A DNA stretch of 64,000 nucleotides from JAJPKK01 sp963802745 (lineage in GTDB: Bacteria > Pseudomonadota > Alphaproteobacteria > Rhizobiales > Xanthobacteraceae): positions 153,034 to 217,033 of the forward strand of contig CAWDKL010000017.1 in NCBI GenBank assembly GCA_963802745.1. Reading direction: 5' to 3'. The position numbers and the translations under genes were made by a program. The notes under the pieces were generated by a model. The model saw only the letters and a program-made list of their open reading frames with translations, made no database searches and was not told the origin of the DNA. Positions 8,748-16,102 of this stretch are shown piece by piece (position 1 is the stretch's first letter; each line of letters begins with the position of its first letter).

Positions 8748-9697
8748 CGATGGCCAAGGACAGTGTCGTCGGCTTCATCGGGCTCGGCACCATGGGTGGC
8801 AAGATGGCCGCCAACCTTCTCAAGGCCGGATACAAGGTCGTGGTGCACGACCTGTACCGGCAGTCGGCAGGCCATCATTTGCAGGCGGGCGCCGAATGGG
8901 CCGATACGCCGCGCGCGGTGGCCGAGAAGTCCGATGTGATCTTCACCTCGCTGCCCGAGCCGGCGGATGTCGAACGCGTCGCGCTGGGGCCCGACGGCTT
9001 GATCGAAGGCGTGAAGCCGGGCGCGGTCTATTTCGATCTGTCAACCAACGCGCAAAGCATGGTGAAGAAAATTCACGACGCCTTCGCGGCCAAGGGCGCG
9101 TACATGCTGGATGCGCCGGTGAGCGGGGGGCCGGCGGGCGCGGCGTCGCGCAAGATGGCGATCTGGGTCGGCGGCGATAAAGCTGCCTATGACAGGCACA
9201 AGGCCGTCCTAGAAGCCATGGGCGATCGCCCAGCCTATATCGGTCCGATCGGCACCGCGACCGTCGCCAAGCTGGTGCACAACATGTCGGGCTATGCGAT
9301 CACCTGTGCGCTCGCCGAGACGTTCACCATGGGGGTGAAAGCCGGCATGGACCCGGTGGCGCTGTGGGAAGCGGTGCGCCAGGGCGTCGGCGGCCGCCGC
9401 TTCACCTTCGACGGTCTGCTGGAGCAATTCCTGCCGGGCAAATACGATCCGCCGAACTTCGCGCTCAAGCTTGCCACCAAGGATGTCGCGCTCGCGACCG
9501 CACTGGGCCGCGAACTCGGCGTGCCGATGCGCCTCTGCAACCTCACCCACGCCGAGATGGTCGAAGCCTGCAACCGCGGCTGGGAAGGGCGCGACTCTCG
9601 TTCCGTCATGCTGCTTCAGCAGGAGCGCGCGGGCGTCACGATCGCGGCCGATCCGGAGCGCGTCAAGCAAGCGGCGGACCGCGCGAAGTCCGCCTGA
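8744..9697 (+). CDS. 3-hydroxyisobutyrate dehydrogenase-family NAD(P) oxidoreductase
   Basis: 317 aa, start overlapping the upstream stop by four bases. The Rossmann motif is GFIGLGTMGGKMAANL (about residues 9-24). The substrate loop DAPVSGGPAGA and the catalytic Lys176 in TATVAKLVHNM mark the beta-hydroxyacid dehydrogenase family. These enzymes oxidise short 3-hydroxy acids with NAD(P). Its place between a decarboxylase-like and an ene-reductase gene suggests a step in degradation of a branched or cyclic acid; the substrate is inference only. Confidence 0.9.
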   Translation: MTMAKDSVVGFIGLGTMGGKMAANLLKAGYKVVVHDLYRQSAGHHLQAGAEWADTPRAVAEKSDVIFTSLPEPADVERVALGPDGLIEGVKPGAVYFDLSTNAQSMVKKIHDAFAAKGAYMLDAPVSGGPAGAASRKMAIWVGGDKAAYDRHKAVLEAMGDRPAYIGPIGTATVAKLVHNMSGYAITCALAETFTMGVKAGMDPVALWEAVRQGVGGRRFTFDGLLEQFLPGKYDPPNFALKLATKDVALATALGRELGVPMRLCNLTHAEMVEACNRGWEGRDSRSVMLLQQERAGVTIAADPERVKQAADRAKSA

Positions 9698-9725
9698 TGT
9701 CTGCGCACGACAGCAAACGCCGCCG

Positions 9726-11720
9726 ATGTTGCTGCAACAGCCGGGCCGAATGGGCCCGCTGCGACTGAAGAACCGCGTCGTCATGGGCCCGCTGGGGACG
9801 AACTTCGGCACCAGCGACGGTTTCTCGACCGAGCGCGACAAAATCTACTACGCCGAGCGCGCGCGCGGCGGCGCCGCGATGATCATCACCGAGGCGATGG
9901 TGGTGTCCGGCAATGCGCGCAATCACCGCGCTTCGCTGTGCATCTACGACGATCGCTTCATCCCGGGCCTCGCGGATCTGACCAAAGCGATTCACCGCGG
10001 CGGCGCGCTGGTCTGCGGCCAGCTCAATCATCGCGGCATGCTGCTGCGCCGCTCGGTGCTCGGCATGGAGCCGGTCGGCCCCTCGCCCGGAAAAAATCCG
10101 GCGACCGGCGATGAAGTCCGCGCGCTGACCAAGCACGATATCGTCGAGATCGAGGAGCAGTTCCTGACCAGCGCCGTTCGGCTTTACCGGGCCGGCTATG
10201 ACGCCGTCGAACTGCACGCCGCGAACGGCTATCTGTTCCAGCAATTCCTGACCCCGCGCCACAACAAGCGCGAGGACGACTATGGCGGTTCGATCGAAAA
10301 CCGCATGCGGCTGCTCATGGAAACCGTGCGGCTGATCCGTTCCGAGTTGCCGGACTTGTCCCTGATGGTGCGGCTGTCGGCAACCGAATATGCGGATGGC
10401 GGCTATTCGGTCGACGACATCGTGACGGTATCAAGGGCACTGGAAGCCGCAGGTGTGATCGCAATCGATCTCTCCGGCGGTACCAACGAAACCCCGGAAC
10501 TGTCGCGCTATTGCATCCAGCCGCCCTCGTTCCCGCGCCGCTTCCTGGAACCGCATGCGCGGCCGATCAAGGAGGCGGTGGCCATACCGGTGATCATGGC
10601 CGGCCGGATATTGACGCCGCAGGACGCCGAAGGCGTGCTGCAAGCCGGCAGCGCCGACTACATCGCGCTGTGCCGCGCACTGGTCGCCGATCCGCACTGG
10701 TGTCTGAAAGCCTTCGGAGAGGTGAAGCGGCCGATCCGCCATTGTATCTCGTGCAACGTCTGCTTCGAACGGCTCACCCTCGAACTCGATGTCGCCTGCG
10801 TGCAAAACCCGCTGATGGGCACCGAATTCGAGTCACTCGTTAAGCTCGAGCCGGGGCTCGCGGGAATTAGCGAGCGGGACACCCGCGTGCTGGTCATCGG
10901 CGGCGGCGTCGCCGGGCTCGAGGCTGCGCGTGTTTTCGCGGCCAACGGCCATCAGGTCGAGGTCTGGGAGCGCAAACCGCAGGCCGGCGGACAGATGGAC
11001 CTCGCGCTGGCGGCGCCCGACAAGGACAACGTCTCGGGCGTGTGGACCTACCGGGCCGAAGCGCTGGCGCAGCTTGACGTGCCGATCCGCACCGGCGTTG
11101 CGCCGACCGTCGTGCGCATCCGCGCTTACCGGCCGGATCTGATCGTCATCGCGACCGGCTCGACGCCGCGCGAGGCCCCGTTTCCCACCGACACGCAGGT
11201 TCCGATCATCCAAGCCTGGGACGTGCTGCGCAAGCCGGAGCTGATCCCGAAGGGCGCAAGCGTCACCGTGGTCGGCGGCGGCATGGTCGGCATCGAGACG
11301 GCCGAGTGCATTGCCAGGCGCGCCGGGCAGGTCGTCATCCTCGAAGGTCAAAGCGTCGTGGCGAAGGAAATGGCGCGCAATAATCGCTTCGACGTGCTGC
11401 TGCGCTTGCGCGACGCCAAGGCCCGGATCGTGACGGGCACCCCGGTCGTTGCGGTCGAAGGCGATACGATTGTGTGCCGCCGCGGCGAGGACATCGAGCA
11501 CCACCCCGCTGGGGATGTGATCGTGCTGGCGATCGGCGCGCGTCCGCTGCGGGACGTCTCGCAGCTTGCGGACGCGGCCGGCGTGCCGTGGGTTTTGGTG
11601 GGGGACTGCAACAATGTTCCCGGCGATTTCCTCACCGCGATCCGCGATGCGTCGATGATTGCATGGGCGGCGGAGGAGAAATTCCCGACTGGGCTCGGCA
11701 TGGTGCGAAATGAGCGATAA
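9726..11720 (+). CDS. NADH:flavin oxidoreductase / 2,4-dienoyl-CoA reductase-type Fe-S flavoenzyme
   Basis: 664 aa from MLLQQPGRMGPLRLKNR at 9726. The frame is open upstream to 9471, but that part overlaps the preceding gene antiparallel to no known domain, so it was excluded. The N-terminal old-yellow-enzyme barrel binds FMN (RVVMGPLGTNFG, ELHAANGYLFQQFL, RILTPQDAEGVL). CISCNVCFERL supplies cysteines of a 4Fe-4S cluster. The C-terminal half has two dinucleotide folds (VLVIGGGVAGLEAARV and VTVVGGGMVGIETAE). Such enzymes reduce activated C=C bonds or demethylate amines. It ends the CMD-dehydrogenase operon. Confidence 0.9.
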   Translation: MLLQQPGRMGPLRLKNRVVMGPLGTNFGTSDGFSTERDKIYYAERARGGAAMIITEAMVVSGNARNHRASLCIYDDRFIPGLADLTKAIHRGGALVCGQLNHRGMLLRRSVLGMEPVGPSPGKNPATGDEVRALTKHDIVEIEEQFLTSAVRLYRAGYDAVELHAANGYLFQQFLTPRHNKREDDYGGSIENRMRLLMETVRLIRSELPDLSLMVRLSATEYADGGYSVDDIVTVSRALEAAGVIAIDLSGGTNETPELSRYCIQPPSFPRRFLEPHARPIKEAVAIPVIMAGRILTPQDAEGVLQAGSADYIALCRALVADPHWCLKAFGEVKRPIRHCISCNVCFERLTLELDVACVQNPLMGTEFESLVKLEPGLAGISERDTRVLVIGGGVAGLEAARVFAANGHQVEVWERKPQAGGQMDLALAAPDKDNVSGVWTYRAEALAQLDVPIRTGVAPTVVRIRAYRPDLIVIATGSTPREAPFPTDTQVPIIQAWDVLRKPELIPKGASVTVVGGGMVGIETAECIARRAGQVVILEGQSVVAKEMARNNRFDVLLRLRDAKARIVTGTPVVAVEGDTIVCRRGEDIEHHPAGDVIVLAIGARPLRDVSQLADAAGVPWVLVGDCNNVPGDFLTAIRDASMIAWAAEEKFPTGLGMVRNER

Positions 11721-11749
11721 TAGACCGGATTCCGTTGAGGTCCGACCGC

Positions 11750-11952
11750 GTAGGGTGTGCAAAATCGCCTGGCGAGACGGAGGCAGCCGGCACGGCGTCA
11801 AATGGCGATTTTGCGCACGCGGCAGGCGTCTGGTTAGCGTCGCGGTCGCGACACCGCGTGATAATGCCGTGAGCGGACGACTGCGTGCGCAAAATCGCCG
11901 GCGAAGCCGTGCCGGTTGCTCCGCCGTGCCCTGGCGATTTTGCACACCCTAC
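11750..11952. repeat. 203-bp nested palindromic intergenic element
   Basis: Two arms of about 70 bases are imperfect inverted repeats: the left starts GTAGGGTGTGCAAAATCGCC and the right ends with its exact complement. Each arm is itself palindromic, since GTGCAAAATCGCC-like sequence returns inverted about 60 bases later as GGCGATTTTGCGCAC. The centre holds a further GTCGCG/CGCGAC palindrome. There is no coding sequence. It lies between the end of the flavoenzyme operon and an MBL hydrolase gene. It resembles a REP-doublet or a non-autonomous mobile element; no target duplication is obvious. Confidence 0.75.
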
Positions 11953-11995
11953 GACCCTGCAATTCGATGCGACCGGAATTTGATATAGGCACATC

Positions 11996-12829
11996 ATGAG
12001 CGAATGTGATTACGAGCTGTTTGCCATCCGTTATGCCACCCGTGACGCGCAACGCAGTGCGCATTTTATCGGCGGCGATCCGCATGACGCCCCGATGCCG
12101 ATGGATTATTTCGTGTGGGTGGCAAAGGGCGGCGGCCGGGTTTTTATCATCGATACGGGCTTCAACGCGAACGTAGCGGAAAAGCGTAAACGCACGTTTT
12201 TGCGCTGCCCCGTGGCGGCGCTTGCCACGCTCGGTATCGATGCCAATGCGGTCGAGGATGTCATTCTCACCCATCTGCATTACGACCATGTGGGCAATTT
12301 CGACCGCTTTCCGCAAGCGCGGTTTCATCTGCAAGAGCGCGAACTGGCCTATGCCACCGGGCGCTACATGCACTATCCGCGCCTGTCCCATTCGTTCGAA
12401 GTCGAGGATGTATGCGGAATCGTGCGGCTGAACTATGCCCGGCGCGTGATATTCTATAATGGCGACGCGGAGCTGGCGCCCGGCTTGACGGTGCATGCGG
12501 TGGGCGGCCATTCGGCGGGGCTGCAATTCGTCCGGGTCAAGACCCGCCGCGGATTTGTCGTGCTCGCCTCCGATGTTACGCATTTCTACGAGAACATGGC
12601 GAGCAGCCGGCCGTTCACGACGGCCTTTCATATCGGAGAGATGCTGGAGGGTTTCGACCGGCTGCTCGCGCTTGCCCCGGACGAGGACCACATCGTCCCT
12701 GGGCACGATCCTCTGGTGATGAAGCTCTATCCGGCCCCGAGCCCTGAACTCGAAGGGGTCGTGGTACGTCTGGACGTGCCGCCATCCGGCGTTGCGCCAT
12801 GCCGCGCGGACTATGCTTGCCACGAATGA
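11996..12829 (+). CDS. MBL-fold hydrolase, N-acyl homoserine lactonase-like
   Basis: 277 aa. The metallo-beta-lactamase zinc motif is THLHYDHVGN (about residues 92-101). Further ligands are expected in GGHSAGLQF, SDVTHFYEN and VPGHDPLVM. This arrangement, with a short YFVWVAKGGGR opening, matches the AHL-lactonase-like group. Members hydrolyse lactones, including quorum-sensing signals, but many related enzymes act on other lactones. There is no leader peptide, so it acts in the cytoplasm. Upstream lies the 203-bp palindromic element. Confidence 0.85.
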   Translation: MSECDYELFAIRYATRDAQRSAHFIGGDPHDAPMPMDYFVWVAKGGGRVFIIDTGFNANVAEKRKRTFLRCPVAALATLGIDANAVEDVILTHLHYDHVGNFDRFPQARFHLQERELAYATGRYMHYPRLSHSFEVEDVCGIVRLNYARRVIFYNGDAELAPGLTVHAVGGHSAGLQFVRVKTRRGFVVLASDVTHFYENMASSRPFTTAFHIGEMLEGFDRLLALAPDEDHIVPGHDPLVMKLYPAPSPELEGVVVRLDVPPSGVAPCRADYACHE

Positions 12830-13017
12830 AAACCGCAAGCGTGAGCGGCCCAACCGGCGTCCGCACCGGCGAACCTGGCGGCAAAGGCCTTTCTCGCAAT
12901 GCAAAAACGTTTTGACTTATTTACGCATGGGCGCGCGTCCGGTTGCTGGGAAGCACCTGTCGCGCCCGCCGCGCGATCGGCGCGGCTTATGACCCATATG
13001 CGACCTGCGACCACGCC

Positions 13018-13090
13018 GTAGCCCGCATGAGCGTAGCGATATGCGGGAGCGATCCGGCGTGCGGCGGGGACCCGGATATTGCTTCGCTAC
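13018..13090. repeat. REP-like palindromic element, copy 2
   Basis: It begins with the same 12 bases as the element at 820 (GTAGCCCGCATG) and ends TTCGCTAC. The first hairpin has CCCGCAT/ATGCGGG arms. The second half differs from copy 1. It sits in the 450-base gap between the MBL hydrolase and the GNAT gene; the rest of that gap shows no gene. Confidence 0.55.
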
Positions 13091-13282
13091 CCAAAACTAC
13101 AATGGAAAAAACGCTTTCGAATCAGAGGGCGCAATCGGCGGCGAATGAAACTGCCAGTTCATGCATCCGGGTGAACCAGCGGTCCATGGCCACTGATCCG
13201 GGCTACTTGCTGAAGGTCTCCGACGTGGGATATTGAAACTCTTTGGCCAGCTTTGATCCGCCGAATGCAGGAGTCGCGCGGG

Positions 13283-13801
13283 ATGGATACTACTATCGAG
13301 ATCCGCTCATTCAAAATCGATGATGCAGCGCAAGTGCGAGACCTGTTTATCAGGGTCAATCGCCTGCTGGCTCCGCCTCATATGAAGCAGGCGTTCGAAG
13401 ACTACATTGCTAGCTCTCTCAATGAAGAAATTGACCAAATCAGTAGCTACTACGGCCGAGAGCAGGGTGGGTTCTGGGTAGCCGTCGACGATGAGAAAGT
13501 CGTTGGGATGTTTGGACTTGAGCCGTCATCAGCGGAGGCAATGGAACTGCGCCGCATGTACGTCGATCCTGCTGCCCGACGTCGGGGCATCGCACGAAAA
13601 CTGTTGAGTTTCGCGGAAAACGAGTGCCGTCGGCGCAATCGACCGCGGATGGACTTGAGCACTTCCGAGTTACAAGGTGATGCATTGTCACTCTATCGAA
13701 ACTCCGGATATCAATTGGTTCGCGAAGAAGTGGCGATTGCAGCCAGCAACAAGACCCTCGGTGGCGGACTTCGCCGATATCATTTCACCAAACAGCTCTG
13801 A
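13283..13801 (+). CDS. GNAT family N-acetyltransferase
   Basis: 172 aa from MDTTIEIRSFKIDDAAQVRD, with a GCAGGAG site upstream; the longer frame from 13253 adds nothing recognisable. The acetyl-CoA binding motif is visible as LRRMYVDPAARRRGIARKLL, preceded by GFWVAVDDEKVVGMFGL and followed by ALSLYRNSGYQLVREE. These are the usual GNAT motifs. The acceptor substrate cannot be inferred. Base composition is slightly lower in G+C than its neighbours. Confidence 0.88.
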   Translation: MDTTIEIRSFKIDDAAQVRDLFIRVNRLLAPPHMKQAFEDYIASSLNEEIDQISSYYGREQGGFWVAVDDEKVVGMFGLEPSSAEAMELRRMYVDPAARRRGIARKLLSFAENECRRRNRPRMDLSTSELQGDALSLYRNSGYQLVREEVAIAASNKTLGGGLRRYHFTKQL

Positions 13802-14007
13802 TGCGTCGCGTCGCTCCTGACCCACCAGAGACATTTAGGTTGAGTTAGGATATTGCAATCCGGCGATGCCGACGGCTCCGAGGAATGCATGATGCAACAG
13901 CTGACACTTGACGACATGGATCAAGCCGCTGTCGTTCAACGGCGCGCACGTGATGGCGCTTTGCCGTGAATTGCGGTCCTACACACGCCCGAGGAGGATT
14001 GTTTGTA

Positions 14008-14988
14008 TTATTCCGCCCTTATCCCCACCGCCCTGACCAGTGCGGCGTTCGTCACGATCTCATCCTTGATGCGGGCATCGAACTGCTCAGACGTCATCGG
14101 CATCGGAACGATGCCGAGGTTCGCAAGTTTGTCCCGCACGTTTATCGACTGCAGGGCCTTTGCCGCCTCATCGTGAAGCCGATCTATAATCCCGCGTGAA
14201 GTCTTCGCCGGCGCGAACAATCCGATCCATAACATATAGTCCGCATCCATAAACCCCGCCTCCGCGGTGGTCGGTACGTCGGGCAACTCGGCCGCCCGCA
14301 TGGATGCGCTGATGACGAGGCTGCGCAGTTTGCCCTCACGGATGAACGGCATTGCAATCCCGATCGGACAGAAAAAAAAGTCGGCCCGGCCCGAAATAAC
14401 CTCGGTCAGCGCTTCCGGCGTGCTCTTGAGGGGAATGTGAACGGCCAGGATGCCCGCGCTGGCGCGGAAACGCTCGGCATTTAGATGGGTAGCATTGCCG
14501 GGACCGGTCGAAGCGTAGTTGAACGCGCCGGGCTTGGCTCTAGCGGCGGAGACGAGTTCGCCGATCGTCTGGAAGCCCTTGGCCGGCAACGTCACCAGAA
14601 CGTTCGGCACATTCCCAAGCGGGATGATCGCCGCAAGATCACGCACGGTGTCATAGGGCAGTCTTGGATAGATCGACGGCAGTACCGTTATTGCGGACGA
14701 ATAGGCGAGCAACGTGTAGCCATCGGGTTCGGCCTTCGCGGCTGCGTTGATTCCGAGGGAGCCGCCGGCGCCCGGCCGGTTCTCCGCGATGATCGGCCGG
14801 CCAAGCTGGATCGCCAGTTGTTCGAAGACGATCCGCGGAACGACATCGGTGGCTCCGCCTGGTCCGACCGGAATGATCACCCGGATCGTCTTCGACGGCC
14901 AAGCCTGCGCCTGTGCGATACGCGAGACCGAAGGAAAAGCTATAGCCGCTGCGGCCATGTTCAGAAATTGGCGGCGCCGAAGTTTCAT
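14008..14988 (-). CDS. TctC/Bug-family extracytoplasmic solute receptor
   Basis: 326 aa from MKLRRRQFLNMAAAAIAFP at 14988, with AGGGA upstream. The leader has a twin-arginine-like RRRQFLNM and ends near AQAQA. The family blocks are present: WPSKTIRVIIPVGPGGATDV, RPIIAENRPGAGGSLG, DGYTLLAYSS and FNYASTGPGNATHLNAE. It would bind a carboxylated solute in the periplasm. Directly upstream on the same strand is a hydantoinase/oxoprolinase relic, a frequent neighbour of such receptors. No membrane subunits are nearby. Confidence 0.9.
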   Translation of the reverse strand: MKLRRRQFLNMAAAAIAFPSVSRIAQAQAWPSKTIRVIIPVGPGGATDVVPRIVFEQLAIQLGRPIIAENRPGAGGSLGINAAAKAEPDGYTLLAYSSAITVLPSIYPRLPYDTVRDLAAIIPLGNVPNVLVTLPAKGFQTIGELVSAARAKPGAFNYASTGPGNATHLNAERFRASAGILAVHIPLKSTPEALTEVISGRADFFFCPIGIAMPFIREGKLRSLVISASMRAAELPDVPTTAEAGFMDADYMLWIGLFAPAKTSRGIIDRLHDEAAKALQSINVRDKLANLGIVPMPMTSEQFDARIKDEIVTNAALVRAVGIRAE

Positions 14989-15016
14989 GCCACATCGTCC
15001 CTTGCCTGCGGCTTTT

Positions 15017-15600
15017 TCAGATCCACGATGAGTTTCCCGACGCATCGCGCCGCGCCTTGGCCCCGTTCGGGATCAAAAGCGTCGAGGAGGCGTCTTCGAT
15101 AACGACCGGTCCGACCAGCTCCTGACCGATTTCGATTTGTTCACGCGTCAGTACTCTGACGCCACGCCATTCACCGGCATCGGCGTCCCAGAACGTCGCG
15201 GCGGCCTGGTCCGATGGTCCAGGCCCGCTTGCCTGAACTGTCGAGCATGAGCGGCCGCTCGACCGCGGTCTCGATCGCTCCAAAACGCGGGTTGATCAGT
15301 TCGATCTCCTCCACCGGGGGCACCTGCGCGAATACGCGAAAATACGACTCGGCGAACCCGGCACATCAGTTTGATTCCGGATGTGCAGGCCGCGCTCCAC
15401 ATATTGCCGCAAAAGTCAGTGGCTCGAAGAGCCGGGAAACCAAATGAATATGGCATCCGGCCCGGTATCGCCGCGATCGAGTCGATATCGCTCGGCGATA
15501 TGCGCCGGCTTGGTTGCAGTGCGAGGTCCGCCAGGCGGCCGAGGAGAGTTCACCCCGATCTGCATCGCTCCCACGTGTAGTGCTACCATGCCATAGCATT
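15017..15600 (-). pseudogene. Hydantoinase/oxoprolinase A (HyuA-type) C-terminal relic
   Basis: One frame ends with VLTREQIEIGQELVGPVVIE followed by DASSTLLIPNGAKARRD. This is the characteristic C-terminus of hydantoinase/5-oxoprolinase subunit A. Upstream on the same strand the coding pattern continues only in pieces in other frames (for example INPRFGAIETAVERP), with stops between. The gene is therefore a decayed remnant in front of the TctC receptor gene. The upstream limit is approximate. Confidence 0.5.
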
Positions 15601-15629
15601 ACCCGTCGGTTATTGTATGATCCTCAAGG

Positions 15630-15717
15630 AAAAAGAGAGCGCCCCATCAGGGGCGCCCAGGTGGGGGTATCCCGAGAGCCTTTGCCGTTCCAAAGCATAA
15701 GAGCGAACTCCCACCCG
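15630..15717 (-). ncRNA. Candidate structured intergenic small RNA (about 90 nt)
   Basis: A minus-strand transcript is bounded by a sigma-70-like promoter (15724-15752) and an intrinsic terminator (15639-15656). The predicted RNA starts near 15717. Hand folding gives a closing stem GGTGGG with CCCACC. Inside it are a short hairpin around TTCG (GAG/CTC) and a second one, CTTTG/CAAAG around GAACGG, followed by the terminator stem. No convincing reading frame fits the interval. I do not recognise the family; it is not an obvious tRNA, 6S or SRP RNA. Confidence 0.5.
15639..15656 (-). terminator. Intrinsic terminator
   Basis: A perfect 7-bp stem GCGCCCC/GGGGCGC closes a four-base loop. On the minus strand it is followed by TCTCTTTTT, the U-run needed for factor-independent termination. 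The plus strand lacks such a run, which sets the direction. Confidence 0.75.
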
Positions 15718-15723
15718 CCGGCC

Positions 15724-15752
15724 ATAGTAAACAAAAAATAAACTGGATACAA
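15724..15752 (-). promoter_or_regulatory. Sigma-70-type promoter of the candidate small RNA
   Basis: On the minus strand TTGTAT (-35) and TACTAT (-10) are separated by exactly 17 bases of AT-rich spacer. That matches the housekeeping consensus well and stands out in this G+C-rich sequence. It reads toward the terminator about 70 bases away. Confidence 0.6.
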
Positions 15753-15756
15753 GAAT

Positions 15757-16102
15757 AAATTCAGTCCTGCATGCAGTCCGGCGAAGCGGGCGGCGGCGGC
15801 ACCGGCGGCGGGGGACTCACGCCGGCAGCCGCCGTCGCTTCGGCACGCCAAGCGCGCAGTGTTTCTGCAGGGCCGGACATTGCGGGCGACAGCATGCCAT
15901 TTTCCCCACCGAGGATGTCCTTACCAAGGTATGGCGCGATCTCACCATTCCGTGAGGCCGGCCGGCCTTGCGGCAAGCAGCGCTGCTGAGCGTTACATCA
16001 TAGCTACCTGTAACCGCTCGTGCCCGAAGGAGCACGATCTCCATCTTTGGGTGAAGAACGGGAGGCGGCACCATGGAATCCGCCCGTGTTGGATGGGAGA
16101 AA
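15757..16102. other. Gap without a supported gene
   Basis: Only low-complexity GGC-rich short frames with TTG starts are found here. Nothing resembles a known family. It separates the small-RNA promoter from the 3' end of the UvrD-type helicase gene. Confidence 0.4.

Noticed and set aside
9471..9725. N-terminal extension of the flavoenzyme frame
   Set aside because: It overlaps the dehydrogenase gene out of frame and has shadow-like Arg/Ser-rich composition; the family N-terminus begins at 9726.
15761..15976. 71-codon minus-strand frame with TTG start near the small-RNA promoter
   Set aside because: Low-complexity Pro/Gly-rich composition, no ribosome site and no recognisable family.
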